Part shown: piece after piece, positions 37,483 through 46,946 of the stretch
Numbering within the stretch: the first letter of the stretch is position 1
How the letters are laid out: every line of letters begins with the position of its first letter
Source of the DNA: Paraburkholderia solisilvae
Lineage (GTDB): Bacteria; Pseudomonadota; Gammaproteobacteria; Burkholderiales; Burkholderiaceae
Length of the DNA stretch: 64,000 nt
Assembly: GCF_902859875.1 (NCBI RefSeq)
Contig: NZ_CADIKF010000004.1
Coordinates: 62,001-126,000, forward strand
Direction of reading: 5' to 3'
Made by a program: the position numbers and the translations under genes
The notes under the pieces: generated by a model
Told to the model about the DNA's origin: nothing
What the model saw: the letters and a program-made list of their open reading frames with translations, nothing else
Databases searched by the model: none

Positions 37483-38442
37483 TCAACCCGCGTCTTGCGC
37501 GAGCTCGGCGGACACCCCATCCCATAGCGCGCGCACGAGCGTGTGACGCGGATCGTCACCCTGCACGGCCAGCTTGTCGCGATAGAGGCGAATCTCCATC
37601 GTCAGCGTGAACTGGCCTTGCGCGCCGCCGCCGCGCGACGCGCGGTCGAGGCGGATCAGGCGGCCGTCGGCGAGCGCGTCTTCGACCGCGCTATGCGGCA
37701 GGAACGCAATGCCGTGGCCGGCCAGCGCCATCGCTTTCAGGCCTTCCGCCATATCGGTTTCGTACACGCGATCGAGATACAGCCGCTGCGGCGCATTCGA
37801 GATGATGACCTCGGTCATGCGGCCCAGATACGCATTGGGCGTGTACGACAGGTACGGCGCGGGCGCGTCGGGCGTGCCGGGCAGCGTATGGCGCGCGCGG
37901 CCGGCGCGGCTTGGCGCCGAAAACGGGCTGATCGGTTCGACGCCAAGCGTCAGCATGTCGTAGCGCGCGGGGTCGAGCGCGACCGGCTGACTCGGATGGT
38001 GATACCCCATGACCAGATCGCAGCCGCCTTCGACGAGCGAGAGCACCGCATCATGCACGTTCAGCGCGCGCAGGCGCGTATGGATCGGTCCGAGCTGCGC
38101 TTCGATGCGCTGCAGCCAGCGCGGGAAGTAAGTTAGCGACAGCGTATGCGGCACCGCGAATTCGATCGTCGCGGCGGGCGTCGCGGTGTGACCGCGCAGC
38201 AGCGTGCGCGCCTCGTGGAACTGCGAGAGCATCGCGAGCGCCTGCTCGTAGAACACCTGGCCGGCGTTGGTGAGACGCGTCGGATACACCGAGCGGTCGA
38301 TCAGCTCCGTGCCGAGCCACGACTCGAGCGCCTGGATGCGACGCGAAAATGCCGGCTGCGTGACGTGCCGCAGCTCAGCCGAGCGGCTGAAGCTGCGCGT
38401 TTCCGCGAGCGACACAAAGTCTTCGAGCCATTTCAGTTCCAT
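37483..38442 (-). CDS. LysR-family transcriptional regulator
   Basis: This 319-aa protein has the LysR winged helix-turn-helix at 1-60 (M-E-L-K-W-L-E-D-F-V-S-L-A-E-T, then T-Q-P-A-F-S-R-R-I-Q-A-L-E). A periplasmic-binding-like effector domain covers about 90-300. The start at M-E-L-K is canonical; the upstream 53 codons are rejected. It is divergent from purB and sits 190 bp upstream of gdhA on the same strand. Control of gdh and gltIJKL is plausible by position but not shown. Confidence 0.92.
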   Translation of the reverse strand: MELKWLEDFVSLAETRSFSRSAELRHVTQPAFSRRIQALESWLGTELIDRSVYPTRLTNAGQVFYEQALAMLSQFHEARTLLRGHTATPAATIEFAVPHTLSLTYFPRWLQRIEAQLGPIHTRLRALNVHDAVLSLVEGGCDLVMGYHHPSQPVALDPARYDMLTLGVEPISPFSAPSRAGRARHTLPGTPDAPAPYLSYTPNAYLGRMTEVIISNAPQRLYLDRVYETDMAEGLKAMALAGHGIAFLPHSAVEDALADGRLIRLDRASRGGGAQGQFTLTMEIRLYRDKLAVQGDDPRHTLVRALWDGVSAELAQDAG

Positions 38443-38639
38443 GCGAAAGCCTGCGCGCGGCGGAGCAAGAGAAGTCAGCATTCTAGCGGCGGCCGCCGGG
38501 CTCGCGCGGCGACAAGACGCGGCGAAGATCGACTCAATCGCGCATCCAGCCCGACGATCAGGCCGTGGCCCGCGGCGAGCCCGGCGAGACAAACCGCCCA
38601 CGGTGGTAAAATTCGCGGTTCTCCCCGTTCCCGTCCTGA

Positions 38640-40049
<1,410 letters not shown>

Positions 40050-40112
40050 ATGATCCGGTACAACCGGTACGACGTGCGCTAGCCGAAAATATTTGCGTTG
40101 CGCGTTTGAAGA

Positions 40113-40152
40113 AACAGCCGTTCAGTTCGTCGCTGAACGGCTGTTTTTCTTT
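40113..40152 (+). terminator. purB terminator
   Basis: AACAGCCGTTCAG (40113-40125) and CTGAACGGCTGTT (40133-40145) form a 13-bp stem with a 7-nt loop, followed by TTTCTTTTT. Confidence 0.93.
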
Positions 40153-40212
40153 TTGCGATACCTCGCCGCCACTTCACGATGTCAACCTGACGATATTGAT
40201 AGCCAAGTTTGG

Positions 40213-40242
40213 TAGACAATAAATACTTCGTGATCCTATAAT
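40213..40242 (+). promoter_or_regulatory. Promoter of the C4-like leader cassette
   Basis: TAGACA (40213-40218) and a perfect TATAAT (40237-40242) are 18 bp apart in an A/T-rich patch. An exact inverted repeat, CTGTCA and TGACAG around six bases (40250-40267), sits at the predicted start site and could be an operator. Confidence 0.75.
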
Positions 40243-40248
40243 TTTCGC

Positions 40249-40478
40249 ACTGTCAAAACACTGACAGACGGGTGTGAGAGCCCGGTGACCAGGACCGCAT
40301 AACCTGCGCAAGCAGGTTGGTGCGGTTTTCCTCTGCGCGCCTCATGGGCGGGCCGGGGCAAGGGGCCGCAAGGCCACCGGTTCTCTTGGTCCCGGTCTCT
40401 CAACCTCGCCTACGTGCCCGCTCACCCCTATCCCCCAAGCGGTGTCGGGCGCCTCGAGAATCAACGGGAAATCGCACG
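40249..40478 (+). ncRNA. Structured leader RNA, C4-antisense-like
   Basis: About 230 nt lie between a strong promoter and a small ORF. It contains CGGG-UGUGAGAG-CCCG (40269-40284). A long hairpin follows with nested ACCGCA/UGCGGU and AACCUGC/GCAGGUU stems closed by a GCAA tetraloop (40294-40326). GCGGGC and GCCCGC (40348-40353 with 40416-40421) enclose a GGCC-GCAA-GGCC hairpin (40364-40375) and an ACCGG/CCGGU hairpin. The order and motifs, above all GGGUGUGAGAGCCC, recall the C4 antisense RNAs of P1-like phages and the leaders of Icd-like ORFs. The structure is seen directly; the family match is from memory. Confidence 0.6.
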
Positions 40479-40799
40479 ATGAATAAACCTGGTTTACCTA
40501 AAGTTTCCGCGCAAGTCGTCAATCTCGGGCGTTCAGCGGCGGAAGCCAGTTATCGGTACGCGGATCGCTTCGGCGATTTACGCGCGCTCGCCAAGCTGCT
40601 GCAAAACACGGTAGAACGGGCAAGAGCCGAGAATGACGATCATTGCGCGGTGGCCGCGATCATCGTCCGGCTAAGCGACGAATACGCGACGTTCGCGCGT
40701 GCCGAAGCCGACATGTTCGCGACCGTAGCCAGCCTCGAACTGGAAGACGACGCGGACGATGTCTGCGCAGGCGGTGGTCGTCCGCCGTCCAAACACTAG
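40479..40799 (+). CDS. Small orphan protein downstream of the C4-like leader
   Basis: This is a 106-aa protein that I do not recognise. Residues 1-90 are predicted mainly helical (M-N-K-P-G-L-P-K-V-S at the start, then Ala/Arg/Asp-rich helices). The C-terminus is acidic then Gly/Pro-rich and carries a cysteine. There is no signal peptide or membrane segment. The start ATG at 40479 has a weak GGGAAA 8-9 bases upstream; the longer frame from 40317 would cross the structured RNA. It is alone in its transcript and flanked by terminators, like a mobile cassette or a phage remnant. C4-type RNAs control such downstream genes, so regulated translation is likely. Confidence 0.7.
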   Translation: MNKPGLPKVSAQVVNLGRSAAEASYRYADRFGDLRALAKLLQNTVERARAENDDHCAVAAIIVRLSDEYATFARAEADMFATVASLELEDDADDVCAGGGRPPSKH

Positions 40800-40837
40800 C
40801 ATCGGAACCTCGGACGCGAAGGCGAATGAAAAATAGC

Positions 40838-40868
40838 GCCATCAATCATATGAGGCGCTTTTTTGTTG
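40838..40868. terminator. Bidirectional terminator between the small ORF and gntK
   Basis: AGCGCC and GGCGCT pair across about 12 nt (40846-40863). TTTTTTG follows on the plus strand, and the complement of GAAAAAT follows on the minus strand. It ends both the cassette and gntK. Confidence 0.85.
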
Positions 40869-40891
40869 AATGTCTGAATGCCTTTGCCCGT

Positions 40892-41386
40892 TTAACGTGT
40901 CTTCAACTGCTCGAGCACGTTATCGACTATCTGTTCCGGCGTCAGATCGATGCTCACCGTGATCGCTTCATCGTCTCCCGGTTCTTCCAGCGTATCCAGC
41001 TGACTCTGCAACAGCGACGGATCGAAGAAGTGCCCGGTCCGCGTTTGCAGCCGCTCTTCGAGCACTTCACGCGTGCCCTTCAGATAAACGAAGCAGACAT
41101 CTTTGTCACCATCGCGCAAGATGTCGCGATACACGCGCTTTAGCGACGAGCACGTGAACACCGCGTCCTCATTCGCGCGCTGCTTCTCTTCAATCGCCGC
41201 GCGAATCGTCTTCAGCCATGGCCAGCGGTCTTCGTCGGTCAGTGGAATGCCCTTGTGCATCTTCTCCTTGTTGGCCGCGCTGTGAAACGCGTCGCCGTCG
41301 GTGAAGCCGCACCGCAGGCGCTCGGCGAGCAGCTCGCCGATGCGGGTTTTGCCGGCGCCCGAAACGCCCATCGCAATCAGAATCAT
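40892..41386 (-). CDS. gntK: Gluconokinase
   Basis: This 164-aa kinase phosphorylates gluconate to 6-phosphogluconate. The P-loop G-V-S-G-A-G-K-T is at 7-14. The family motifs D-G-D-A-F-H-S near 33 and P-L-T-D-E-D-R-W-P-W near 50-60 are intact. The start at M-I-L-I-A-M replaces an 11-residue longer frame. It lies 10 bp after the gluconate permease gene, so uptake and phosphorylation are co-expressed, feeding edd. Confidence 0.95.
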   Translation of the reverse strand: MILIAMGVSGAGKTRIGELLAERLRCGFTDGDAFHSAANKEKMHKGIPLTDEDRWPWLKTIRAAIEEKQRANEDAVFTCSSLKRVYRDILRDGDKDVCFVYLKGTREVLEERLQTRTGHFFDPSLLQSQLDTLEEPGDDEAITVSIDLTPEQIVDNVLEQLKTR

Positions 41387-41396
41387 CGAACCCTCC

Positions 41397-42758
41397 TTAC
41401 ACGACCGTCGCCAGCGCAAAGGTCAGCCCCAAGCCCAGCAACGAAATGATGGTCTCGCACAGCGACCAGGTCTTGAATGTTTGACCCACCGTCATGCCGA
41501 AATATTCCTTGATCAGCCAGAAGCCGCCGTCGTTCACGTGCGAGAAGATCAGCGAACCGGAACCGGTCGCGAGCACGAGCAGCTCGGGTTTGACCGCCGC
41601 CGCGCCCCCGGAGGCGATCGGCGCGACGATCCCGCATGCGGTCGTCATCGCCACCGTGGCCGAGCCGGTCGCGAGGCGAATCAGCGCGGCCACGCACCAG
41701 CCGAGCAACAGCGGCGACAGATGCGCGGAGGTCGCCGTCTCGACGATCTGCTTCGAAATGCCGCTATCCAGCAGCACGCGGCCGAAACCGCCGCCCGCGC
41801 CGACGATCAGCGTAATGCCCGCGATCGGCGCGAGGCAATCGCCGCAAAATTTCTGGATCTGCTCGCGATTGAAACCGCGCTGCGCGCCGAACGTCCAGAA
41901 GCTGACAAGCACCGCGATCAACAGTGCGACGTCGGTGTTGCCGATAAAGTGCAGCAGATCGTTCGGCAGCGTCTTCGGTGTGGAGACGAGATCGGCCCAG
42001 CTACCGATCAGCATCAGAATGACCGGCAGCAGAATGGTGAAAAGCGTCACGCCGAAACCGGGCAATTCGCGCTTTTCCTTGCGCTCGCCCGAATCGACGA
42101 ATTGCGCGGCCAGCGGATTGTTCTCGGGCAGCTTGATATGACGATGAATCAGCAGCGCGAACAACGGTCCCGCGACCACCGCCGTCGGCACACCGACGAT
42201 CAGCCCGTACACGATGGTCCTGCCGATATCCGCGTGATACGCCTGCACCGCAAGCAGCGCGGCCGGGTGCGGCGGAATCAGGCCGTGCACGACGGACAGT
42301 CCCGCGACCATCGGCAGGCCGATCAGCAAGAGCGATTTGCCGGTGCGCTTCGCCACATTGAAGGCGATCGGAATGAGCAGCACGAAACCCACTTCGAAAA
42401 ACACCGGCAAGCCGACGATGATCGCGACGAACATCATCGCCCAGTGAATGTGCTTCTCACCGAACCAGCGGATCAACGTGGTCGCGATACGTTCGGCGCC
42501 GCCCGATTCCGCCATCATCTTGCCGAGCATCGTGCCGAGGCCCACCACGATCGCGATATGACCGAGCGTGTTGCCGTTGCCTGTTTCGAACGACTTCACG
42601 ATCGACCCGATCGGCATGCCGACCGCGAGCCCGAGCAGCAGCGAGACGATGATCAGAACAAGGAACGGATAGACCTTGAAGCGTGTGATCATCAGGATCA
42701 GCACGGCGATCGCGATCACGGCGTAGATCAGCAGCATGCTGCCGTGGACAGCTTCCAT
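41397..42758 (-). CDS. gntP: Gluconate permease (GntP family)
   Basis: This 453-aa inner-membrane transporter has about 12-14 hydrophobic segments across its whole length. It contains the GntP-family patterns G-K-M-M-A-E-S-G-G-A-E-R-I-A near 77 and P-P-H-P-A-A near 160. It imports gluconate with protons. AAAGGAGGCG precedes the start at 42758, so the 50-codon upstream extension is rejected. With gntK it forms a two-gene unit next to eda and edd. Confidence 0.93.
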   Translation of the reverse strand: MEAVHGSMLLIYAVIAIAVLILMITRFKVYPFLVLIIVSLLLGLAVGMPIGSIVKSFETGNGNTLGHIAIVVGLGTMLGKMMAESGGAERIATTLIRWFGEKHIHWAMMFVAIIVGLPVFFEVGFVLLIPIAFNVAKRTGKSLLLIGLPMVAGLSVVHGLIPPHPAALLAVQAYHADIGRTIVYGLIVGVPTAVVAGPLFALLIHRHIKLPENNPLAAQFVDSGERKEKRELPGFGVTLFTILLPVILMLIGSWADLVSTPKTLPNDLLHFIGNTDVALLIAVLVSFWTFGAQRGFNREQIQKFCGDCLAPIAGITLIVGAGGGFGRVLLDSGISKQIVETATSAHLSPLLLGWCVAALIRLATGSATVAMTTACGIVAPIASGGAAAVKPELLVLATGSGSLIFSHVNDGGFWLIKEYFGMTVGQTFKTWSLCETIISLLGLGLTFALATVV

Positions 42759-42912
42759 GAAGCGCCTCCTTTGCGTTATTCGTTTGATTGCACAGCACGG
42801 CTGCACGTCGCGTACCCGCGACGCGAATTTTACTGCTTGCGGGTTAAGGCCGCAGACAGGACCAGCAAGACAAGCCGCGGCGCGCGTCCGCACGCGTGCC
42901 GGCAGCAATCAA

Positions 42913-42960
42913 CAAAAATGCCTCGCCGTCGCAGCCGTGCGGCTGAATCGGCGAGGCATC
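42913..42960 (-). terminator. eda terminator
   Basis: On the minus strand ATGCCTCGCC pairs with GGCGAGGCAT (42959-42918) around an inner AGCCG/CGGCT hairpin, followed by TTTTTG. It closes the edd-eda transcript 64 bp after the eda stop. Confidence 0.88.
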
Positions 42961-43023
42961 GTGTGATGCGGAACCTGTTGCCTGTTTGTTGCTGAGTGAA
43001 TCAGCAGTCCAAACGCATGGTGA

Positions 43024-43659
43024 TCAATGCGCGGCGAGCGCGGTCGCGGCGCGCGCGAGACGCGTCACTTCATCCCAGTTCTGCGCAGCCAGCGCGGCCT
43101 TCGGCGTGAGCCACGAACCGCCCACGCATACGACGTTCGGCAGCGCGAGAAAATTCGGCGCCGACTCCGCGGTAATGCCGCCGGTCGGGCAAAACTTGAG
43201 CGCCGGGAACGGCCCGTGAAATGCCTGCAGCATCGGCACGCCGCCCGCTTGCTGCGCGGGGAAGAACTTCACGATCTCATAGCCGAGCTCGAGCGCGACG
43301 ATGATGTCCGTCGGCGTCATCACGCCGGGCAGCAGCGGCAAACCGGCGTCTTGCGCCGCCTTGTGCATGTCTCGGGTCAAGCCCGGCGACACGCCGAACT
43401 GCGCGCCCGCTTTCTTCGCCAGCGCGCAATGCTCGGGCTTCGTGATCGTGCCGACACCGACGACGATATCTTCGGCCAGCTGGCTCGCGCGTTCGATCGC
43501 CTTCAGGCCCGCTTCGGTGCGCAGCGTGATTTCGAGCACCTTCACACCGCCTGCGTGCAAGGCACGCGACACGTGCTCGCCCTGCTCGACCGAATCGAAG
43601 GCGAGCACCGGAATCACCGGGCCGAGCCGCACGATATCGCTTACTTTCTTTGCCGTCAT
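43024..43659 (-). CDS. eda: KDPG/KHG aldolase
   Basis: This 211-aa class I aldolase splits 2-keto-3-deoxy-6-phosphogluconate to pyruvate and glyceraldehyde-3-phosphate. The Schiff-base lysine K131 lies in I-V-K-F-F-P-A, and the acid/base E43 in V-L-E-I-T-L-R-T, matching E. coli K133 and E45. I start at the ATG at 43659, which has AAGGAG 7-8 bp upstream; a GTG two codons earlier also exists. It lies 11 bp after edd, and together they form the Entner-Doudoroff pathway. Confidence 0.96.
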   Translation of the reverse strand: MTAKKVSDIVRLGPVIPVLAFDSVEQGEHVSRALHAGGVKVLEITLRTEAGLKAIERASQLAEDIVVGVGTITKPEHCALAKKAGAQFGVSPGLTRDMHKAAQDAGLPLLPGVMTPTDIIVALELGYEIVKFFPAQQAGGVPMLQAFHGPFPALKFCPTGGITAESAPNFLALPNVVCVGGSWLTPKAALAAQNWDEVTRLARAATALAAH

Positions 43660-43670
43660 GGTCACACTCC

Positions 43671-45626
43671 TTACTTATGCATTGCGTGGCTGGGTTGCGC
43701 GTGCGCAGCCGTTGCTGCGGCCTGCTTCGAAGAGTGGGCTGCAGCATGCGCGCCCGATTGAACCTGCCCGTTCACACACTCGTGGTCATTGGCCTCGCCG
43801 ACGAGCGGCCCGAACACCGAGGCGCCCAATTCCGCAGGCGCCGCCGCCGCGCGAAACACGCCGAACAGTTCGCGACCGAAACCCACTTCGTTGCCCGCCT
43901 GGTGATGGCACTCGGCAAGCGGACGTACCGCCCACTCCGCCGCGTCGATCTCGATGTCGAGCACGCCCGCTTCGGCGTCGATCACGATCGTATCGCCATT
44001 GCGCACCTTGCCGAGCGGACCTTGCAGCAGCGCTTCGGGTGACACGTGAATCACCGCGGGCACCTTGCCCGATGCGCCCGACATACGGCCGTCAGTGACC
44101 AGCGCAACGTGGAAACCCTGATCCTGCAGCACGCCGAGCAGCGGCGTCAAACGATGCAGCTCGGGCATGCCGTTTGCGCGGGCGCCCTGGAAGCGCACCA
44201 CCGCGACGAAATCGCGCTTCAGGTCGCCGTTGTCGAACGCTTCCTGCACGGCCTCCTGCGAATCGAACACGATCGCCGGCGCTTTCACCGCGCGATGTTC
44301 ATGCGCGACCGCGGAAATCTTGATCACGCCGCGTCCGAGCTTGCCTTGCATCAGGCGCAGGCCGCCATCGGGCTGGAACGGCTCCTTGATATTGCGCAGC
44401 ACTTTCGTATCGTGGCTTTCAGCGGCGCCTGGCACCCAGGTCAGCTTGCCGTCGATCAGCTTCGGCTCTTCGGTGTAGTGCTTGAGCCCCCGGCCCGCGA
44501 CCGTATTCACATCGTCGTGCAGCAGGCCGCCTTCGAGCAGATTGCGAACCAGGAAGGCGACGCCGCCGGCCGCATGGAAGTGATTCACGTCCGCCTTGCC
44601 GTTCGGATACACCTTCGCGAGCAGCGGCACCGCTTGCGACAGCGCATCGAAATCGTCCCAGTCGATGATCACGCCGGCCGCCCGCGCAATCGCAACGAGA
44701 TGCAGCGTGTGATTCGTCGAGCCGCCGGTCGCAAGCAACGCGACGATGCCGTTCACCACGGCCTTTTCGTCGACCACGTGACCGATCGGCATGTAGTGGC
44801 CGCGCTCGGCCGTCAGATCGAGCACGCGGCGCGCGGCCTGCGCGGTGAGCGCATCGCGCAGCGGCGTATGCGGATGCACGAATGCCGAGCCCGGCAGATG
44901 CATGCCCATCACTTCCATCAGCATCTGGTTGCTGTTTGCGGTGCCGTAGAACGTGCACGTGCCATGGCCGTGATAGGCCGCGGCTTCCGCTTCGAGCAGC
45001 GCGCCGCGGTCGCACCCGCCGGTCGCGAACTGCTGGCGGATCTTCGCCTTGTCGTCATTCGACAGGCCGCTCGTCATCGGGCCCGCGGGGACGAAGATAG
45101 TCGGCAGATGGCCGAATTGCAGCGCGCCGATCATCAGGCCCGGCACGATCTTGTCGCATACGCCGAGGCAAAGTGCCGCGTCGAACATGTTGTGCGTCAG
45201 CGCGACGGCCGTACTCATCGCAATCACTTCGCGCGAGAACAGCGACAGCTCCATCCCCGCATTGCCTTGCGTGATGCCGTCGCACATCGCGGGCACGCCG
45301 CCCGCGAACTGCGCGACGCCACCGTTTTCGCGCGCGGCGGCTTTGATGATGTCGGGGAATGTCTTGTACGGCGCGTGCGCGGACAGCATCTCGTTGTACG
45401 ACGACACGATGCCGATATTCGGCTGGCCGATCGTCTTGATCGCGAGTTTGTCGTTGCCTTCCAGTCCGGCAAAACCATGCGCGAGGTTCGCGCATGACAG
45501 CGCGCCGCGCGCCGGGAATTTGCCCTGCGCATGCTCGATGCGAGCCAGATAGGCGTCGCGCGTCGGCTTGCTGCGCTCGATCACGCGGCGCGTGACCTTC
45601 ATCAATTGCGAATGCGGGGAAACCAT
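43671..45626 (-). CDS. edd: 6-phosphogluconate dehydratase
   Basis: This 651-aa IlvD/Edd-family enzyme makes KDPG. Family motifs with cluster-binding cysteines include [25 protein letters not shown] and [11 protein letters not shown]. The family C-terminus [12 protein letters not shown] is followed by an extra tail of about 45 residues rich in Ala, His and Gln. The start at M-V-S-P-H-S-Q-L is canonical. It is divergent from hexR, and a HexR-like operator lies within its promoter. Confidence 0.95.
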   Translation of the reverse strand: MVSPHSQLMKVTRRVIERSKPTRDAYLARIEHAQGKFPARGALSCANLAHGFAGLEGNDKLAIKTIGQPNIGIVSSYNEMLSAHAPYKTFPDIIKAAARENGGVAQFAGGVPAMCDGITQGNAGMELSLFSREVIAMSTAVALTHNMFDAALCLGVCDKIVPGLMIGALQFGHLPTIFVPAGPMTSGLSNDDKAKIRQQFATGGCDRGALLEAEAAAYHGHGTCTFYGTANSNQMLMEVMGMHLPGSAFVHPHTPLRDALTAQAARRVLDLTAERGHYMPIGHVVDEKAVVNGIVALLATGGSTNHTLHLVAIARAAGVIIDWDDFDALSQAVPLLAKVYPNGKADVNHFHAAGGVAFLVRNLLEGGLLHDDVNTVAGRGLKHYTEEPKLIDGKLTWVPGAAESHDTKVLRNIKEPFQPDGGLRLMQGKLGRGVIKISAVAHEHRAVKAPAIVFDSQEAVQEAFDNGDLKRDFVAVVRFQGARANGMPELHRLTPLLGVLQDQGFHVALVTDGRMSGASGKVPAVIHVSPEALLQGPLGKVRNGDTIVIDAEAGVLDIEIDAAEWAVRPLAECHHQAGNEVGFGRELFGVFRAAAAPAELGASVFGPLVGEANDHECVNGQVQSGAHAAAHSSKQAAATAAHAQPSHAMHK

Positions 45627-45717
45627 CGATGCTCCTTCGTCGCCGGCTGACGGTTGCGCGCTGGGGCGCTGCGCCGGATATCGGTGTCGCGGGGACGGCC
45701 TCGAGGCCGTGCACACG

Positions 45718-45746
45718 ATATTAGTAGAAAAACTACATCCTATCAA
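45718..45746 (-). promoter_or_regulatory. edd promoter with embedded HexR-like operator
   Basis: On the minus strand TTGATA (45746-45741) and TAATAT (45723-45718) are 17 bp apart. The spacer is occupied by TGTAGTTTTTCTACT (complement of 45723-45737), a 15-bp near-palindrome like known HexR sites. Binding there would block RNA polymerase, so edd-eda should be induced when KDPG releases HexR. Confidence 0.7.
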
Positions 45747-45853
45747 TGTGGCAAGCGCTGAATTTGAGATTCAGTGAATCGCCTCATGAGCCATATTATT
45801 AAAGGGTTTGAGCAAAATGCGGCCGATCCAGGGAAATCCCCTATACGCGGACA

Positions 45854-45890
45854 TGTAGTTTTTGTACCTATTCTACTGATCGGCTATAGT
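45854..45890 (+). promoter_or_regulatory. hexR promoter with overlapping HexR-like operator
   Basis: TGTAGTTTTTGTACC (45854-45868) shares its first ten bases with the site in the edd promoter. It overlaps a TTGTAC -35 element (45862-45867). TATAGT (45885-45890) follows at 17 bp. The layout implies autorepression of hexR. Confidence 0.65.
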
Positions 45891-45924
45891 CCTCTCGTTT
45901 CTTCAGCATAGTGCGAGTTCTCCG

Positions 45925-46770
45925 ATGATGTTGTCCCAAGTGCAAGCGATGCGCGACCAGCTTCGCCCGTCCGAACGCAAGCTCGCCGACTACGTGATCG
46001 AAGCGCCGCGCGAGGTGCTCGATCTGTCGATGACCGAGGTCGCGGCGCGCGCCGGCGTGAGCCAGCCGACCATCGCGCGCTTTTGCCATGCGCTCGGCTT
46101 TTCGGGGTTCCGCGAGTTCAAGATTCGCCTTGCGCAAGGTATTGCAGCAGACGTGCCCGCGGTCTACCGCGACGTGCGGCCCGACGAACCGGCGCCGGGC
46201 GTCGCCGCCAAGGTGCTGGATCGAACCATCGGCGCGCTGATCCAGGTGCGCAACAACCTGTCGACGGACAGCGTCGCGGCGGCGATCGCGCTGCTAGCGC
46301 ATGCGCGCCGGATCGAGTTTTACGGCGCGGGCGGTTCAGGTGTGGCGGCGCTCGATATGCAACACAAATTCTTTCGGCTCGGCATGCCGAGCGTCGCGTA
46401 TTCGGATCCGCATACCTTTCTGATGTCGGCCGCGCTGCTCGGCGCAGGCGATGTGGTCGTCGCGATTTCGAATACCGGGCGCACGCGCGACATCGTCGAT
46501 GCGGCGAAGTCGGCGCTTGCCGCCGGCGCAAAGGTGATCGCGGTGACGCACGGTAATTCGCCGCTCGCGCGAATCGCGTCGATTGGCCTCTTCGCGAATG
46601 TCGATGAAGACACGGATATTTTTTCGCCGATGACGTCGCGCACATCGCATCTCGCGATCGGCGACATTCTGGCGGTAGGCGTTGCACTGCAACGTGGACC
46701 GGAGCTCGCGGAGAAGCTGGCCGGCGCGAAGGGGCTGATTACGCGCAGGCGGATCGGGCCCGAGGAGTAG
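45925..46770 (+). CDS. hexR: HexR-type transcriptional regulator (MurR/RpiR family)
   Basis: This 281-aa protein has an N-terminal RpiR helix-turn-helix domain (1-77, with V-S-Q-P-T-I-A-R-F-C-H-A-L-G-F-S-G-F) and a C-terminal SIS sugar-phosphate-binding domain (about 120-250, with G-A-G-G-S-G-V-A-A and S-N-T-G-R-T-R). HexR repressors respond to KDPG and govern Entner-Doudoroff genes. The divergent edd-eda pair and the two matching operators support the HexR name over other RpiR members. The start is a double ATG. Confidence 0.92.
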   Translation: MMLSQVQAMRDQLRPSERKLADYVIEAPREVLDLSMTEVAARAGVSQPTIARFCHALGFSGFREFKIRLAQGIAADVPAVYRDVRPDEPAPGVAAKVLDRTIGALIQVRNNLSTDSVAAAIALLAHARRIEFYGAGGSGVAALDMQHKFFRLGMPSVAYSDPHTFLMSAALLGAGDVVVAISNTGRTRDIVDAAKSALAAGAKVIAVTHGNSPLARIASIGLFANVDEDTDIFSPMTSRTSHLAIGDILAVGVALQRGPELAEKLAGAKGLITRRRIGPEE

Positions 46771-46831
46771 AGCGAAAGCTCGCGTGCGCCTTGCGCCCGC
46801 AACGATGCCACCAAACGTATATCGACAGCAC

Positions 46832-46863
46832 AATAAAAAACGGGCTCCCGAAGGAGCCCGTTT
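46832..46863. terminator. Shared terminator of hexR and the adhesin gene
   Basis: ACGGGCTCC (46840-46848) and GGAGCCCGT (46853-46861) pair around CGAA. On the minus strand a T6 tract (complement of 46835-46840) follows, a strong signal for the adhesin transcript; plus-strand T content is lower. Confidence 0.9.
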
Positions 46864-46946
46864 CAACTTGCAGCAAAGAATAACTACAGAGGCTTCGCCA
46901 TCCGCAGTCGAGCGGCCATTACCGCGCCGCCCTTGCGCTTACCGGA

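Noticed and set aside
40317..40478. Longer frame for the small cassette protein
   Set aside because: It would translate through the stable hairpins of the leader and is Arg/Pro-rich. The ATG at 40479 marks the change to normal composition.
41301..42995. A 564-codon open frame on the plus strand across gntP
   Set aside because: It is Arg/His/Asp/Gln-rich and hydrophilic throughout, the usual antisense shadow of a membrane-protein gene. The minus-strand permease has family motifs and a strong ribosome binding site.
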